Source: Aspidapion aeneum
Lineage: Eukaryota; Arthropoda; Insecta; Coleoptera; Brentidae
Assembly: GCA_963576565.1 (NCBI GenBank)
Contig: OY755038.1
Coordinates: forward strand, 63,653,622 to 63,717,621
Direction: 5' to 3'
DNA length: 64,000 bases
Both the position numbers and the translations under genes were made by a program. The notes beneath the pieces are model-generated. The model was not told the DNA's origin and did not search any database. It worked only from the letters and a program-made list of their open reading frames with translations. Shown one piece after another: positions 61,522 to 64,000 of the stretch. Positions within the stretch are counted from its first letter, which is position 1, and every line of letters begins with the position of its first letter.

Positions 61522-63345
61522 TAGCCTTCTTCGATCCATCTTTGGACATAGGCCTCCCTCAATATCTTCCACTCTTCCCTTTCTGTCGCCGTATTCATCC
61601 ATCTAGTTCCCGCATGCTTCTTCAAATCGTCCGCCCATATCATATGGGTTCTTCCTCTACTTCTTTTGTTTTCGCAAGGTCTTCAATTTACAATACATTT
61701 GTTGCATCAATCGTCTTTCTGTCTGATATTATGACCGGCAAATTTCCATTTTAATTTTCCTACTTCTCCTCTGTCATTCCTTATATTTGTTTTATTTCTT
61801 ATCCATTTATTCCTTTTTCTGCTAGCTTCACATGTAACAATTATCTTTACGTTGATCTTTGGGCTTTTGTTACCTTATCCATGTTTGACTTTGTAAGTGT
61901 CCAGGTCTGGGATCAATAGGTAACTACAGGAAGGACACATTGGTTATACACTTTGTTTTGAGGTACTGAGAATATATTTTATTTTTTATTATGTAGCTTA
62001 ATTTACCGAATGCTGCCCAGGCCAACCTTACTCGTCTCTTAATTTCAGCTGTTTGGTTTTCTTTTTTTAGTTTAATATTTAGTCCCACGGATATATATTC
62101 CGCTACTTGTTCCATTTTCTCTTGGTTTATTCTGATCGTGATATCTTCATCTATGTTTGTTATAATTTTAGTTTTAGTGTAGTTCAAACTCAAGCCCATA
62201 TTGTTAAGTACTGTATCCATTTCTTCCAGCATTTTTACCAGTTCTTCTTTCTTATCTATTATTAAATCGATATCATCAGTATATCTTAGGTATGCCTATT
62301 TCTTCCCAGTCTAAGTTTTTAAAATCATCTTCTAGAGCCTGGTTAAATAGTTTAGCGGATATTATGTCACTCTGTCTAACTCTCTGATTTTTATTTAAGT
62401 TGTTGCCTCGCCATATATATTGGCTATTAATCTGGGTATCTGTTATATATTCGGCTAATAATTAAAGATGCTTTTACTGCCCAGTGCTCAATGCTATCGA
62501 AAGCTTTTTCAAAGTCTATAAATGCAATACATAGTGGAATGTTGTACTCATTGGCTCGTTCTGTTAGGATTTTCATGGTTAATAGGTGGTCAACTGTACT
62601 GAAGCCTTTTCTGAAGCATGCTTGTTGTTTTGATTGAAATCCGTCAAATTTTGTTGTTAGTCTATATATTGAGAACTGTTATAGGTCGGTAGATAGGAGA
62701 ATATAGAAAGTATTAACTACAGGTTTACCACCATAATTAATCATTTCTGCCATTACTCCGTCATTTCCCAGGTAATTTGTTATTTTTCATTTTCTTTAAT
62801 GCTCTTTAATTCCGATTTGCTTATTTCAGGTTGTAGCTTTGAATTTATGTTCTATATTTTTATTTGGAGTTTCTTCATGGTTTCTCGCGATGGTTCCCTT
62901 TCTGTTTGGTTTAAATCTGTAAAAAGTAGTTGTATGATATTTAAAATAACCTCTTTAACGTTAGTCTTTATGCTGTTTAAATCCTTCATTTTAATTATTT
63001 ATTTATCTAGAGTAGGCCTCAGACATTTCATATTTCTGTTATTTTCTATAACTATCTCAACTTTTATTTCCTGGCACTTTCTTTTATTTGCTTTTATCAT
63101 TTTTCTTATAGTTTAATTTATTTATGTGTATTCTATCGATGTTCTTTTTCCTTATGTCTCAAGACTCCCTTTTTTCCATCAGTTTCTTTATATTTTCCGA
63201 TATACAGTTTTCTGTCTTTTTATCTTATTTTGCGATATCTTTTCCTACTTTGGTCACAGCTCTTGTCAGCGTTTCATTTATTTCATCTATATTTTCGTTT
63301 TCGTATCTTACCTTTAGGTTAGCTACCAAATCTATTAATATATTA
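61522..63345 (-). pseudogene. LINE reverse transcriptase, degenerate
   Basis: A different LINE family from that at 1-1571. In minus-strand order: a linker with NENIDEINETLTRAVTKVG (about 63245-63300), CFRKGFSTVDHLL (about 62590-62630), IAFIDFEKAFDS (about 62495-62530), RVRQSDIISAKLFN (about 62345-62385) and YTDD (about 62270-62280). Next comes the thumb region NYTKTKIITN ... RRVRLAWAAFGKLSYI (61924-62232), and finally HAGTRWMNTATEREEWKI and EAYVQRWIEEG (61525-61620). Frameshifts and stops separate the blocks. The YTDD box keeps both Asp residues. Confidence 0.82.
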
Positions 63346-63584
63346 AAATAATAAAACTGTAAACATTAATACCTAAACTATTAAAATTAGAAACAAAAAT
63401 CTTCGTCCAGTTGCTGTACTTCGGGTAAAGTACCCAACATAGAAGCTACGTTTCCCCCTAAATAGTTATACAAATGCTCTACTTCAAAACCGATGCAGCC
63501 CGGTGTTCATAACAAGCCGACTGGATTTTGGCACCTAATCCTTTCAAAAATTACTTTGATTTTTCAAAATATTTACTGTCTATT

Positions 63585-63712
63585 TAGCCTTCTTCGATCC
63601 ATCTTTGGACATAGGCCTCCTACAATATCTTCCACTCTTCCCTGTCTGTCACCGCGTTCATCTATCTACTTCCCGCATGTTTCTTTAAATCGTCCGACCA
63701 TAATTTTTCAAA
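63585..63712 (-). pseudogene. LINE 3'-end fragment (same family)
   Basis: The minus strand repeats the C-terminal block of the LINE above: WSDDLKKHAGSR, stop, MNAVTDREEWKIL, stop, EAYVQRWIEEG. It is near-identical in length to 61525-61655, a severely 5'-truncated second insertion. Confidence 0.8.
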
Positions 63713-64000
63713 AATTTTCCCCGGCCTTCCTTGAAGTCATGTTAATCTAAGAAACAGCTAAGGTTTGGGACCAGATTTCTTATCAAACCAATGGTCTAAT
63801 TCCTGGTGATTTTAGGACTGCAGGAGGCAGGTACTGAAGCGAAGACAAGTGGTATTTTAATAATGTCATTGAGACACCTGTGACGTGACCAACTTAAGGA
63901 AACTCTTCGTAAAGCATTTTTCTAACCATAAGTGTCCTTACACCAATTACCTCCGCATTTGTGACAGGAATGTAAAACCAAACAAATTCTCCGTAGGAGT

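Noticed and set aside
62799..63351. Three T-rich hydrophobic plus-strand frames that look like membrane proteins
   Set aside because: They are the antisense of the lysine-rich linker of the LINE on the minus strand.

Overview
This is eukaryotic nuclear DNA, almost certainly from an insect with a large, AT-rich, repeat-packed genome. A beetle is my best guess, but the order is not proven. The whole window reads as mobile-element sequence of different ages with AT-rich spacer between. I found no convincing host protein gene, rRNA or intact tRNA gene.

Layout. 1-1571: minus-strand LINE endonuclease-reverse transcriptase, open but cut by the window edge and by a (TA)n tract. 1639-11423: a TIR-bounded element carrying a Crypton-like tyrosine recombinase gene, split by a full-length and apparently intact BEL/Pao LTR retrotransposon (2780-10242, one 1,769-codon gag-pol ORF, LTRs alike). 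11424-13440: AT-rich, with a diverged ~320-bp tandem repeat. 13794-21138: a second BEL/Pao element with 263-bp near-identical LTRs but two in-frame stops, inserted in an older repeat (R1). 21415-26475: Penelope-like (GIY-YIG) copies whose ends carry hammerhead-like motifs, mixed with R1 copies. 26632-34287: TIR elements with readable target duplications: a hAT type (8 bp), a Transib-like element and a Mutator-like element (9 bp) that contains an ~80-copy decamer array. 34855-37030: a CG-containing short repeat cluster and, most unusual, an array of hairpins with a constant loop and changing stems. 38260-41712: a direct duplication and an inverted repeat. 42428-47427: a dismembered Ty3/gypsy element holding MITEs, a transposon-like gene remnant and a tRNA-derived SINE. 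50415-54054: three more hAT-type elements. 54985-60962: a Penelope element split by a Helentron/DINE-1-like insertion that contains ~4.15 kb of uninterrupted tetranucleotide repeat. 61522-63712: LINE remnants on the minus strand.

Interactions are mainly nesting. BEL/Pao 1 broke the recombinase gene; BEL/Pao 2 broke R1; the DINE-like element broke a Penelope RT gene; a MITE sits in gypsy integrase. Only BEL/Pao 1 looks capable of coding all of its own functions.
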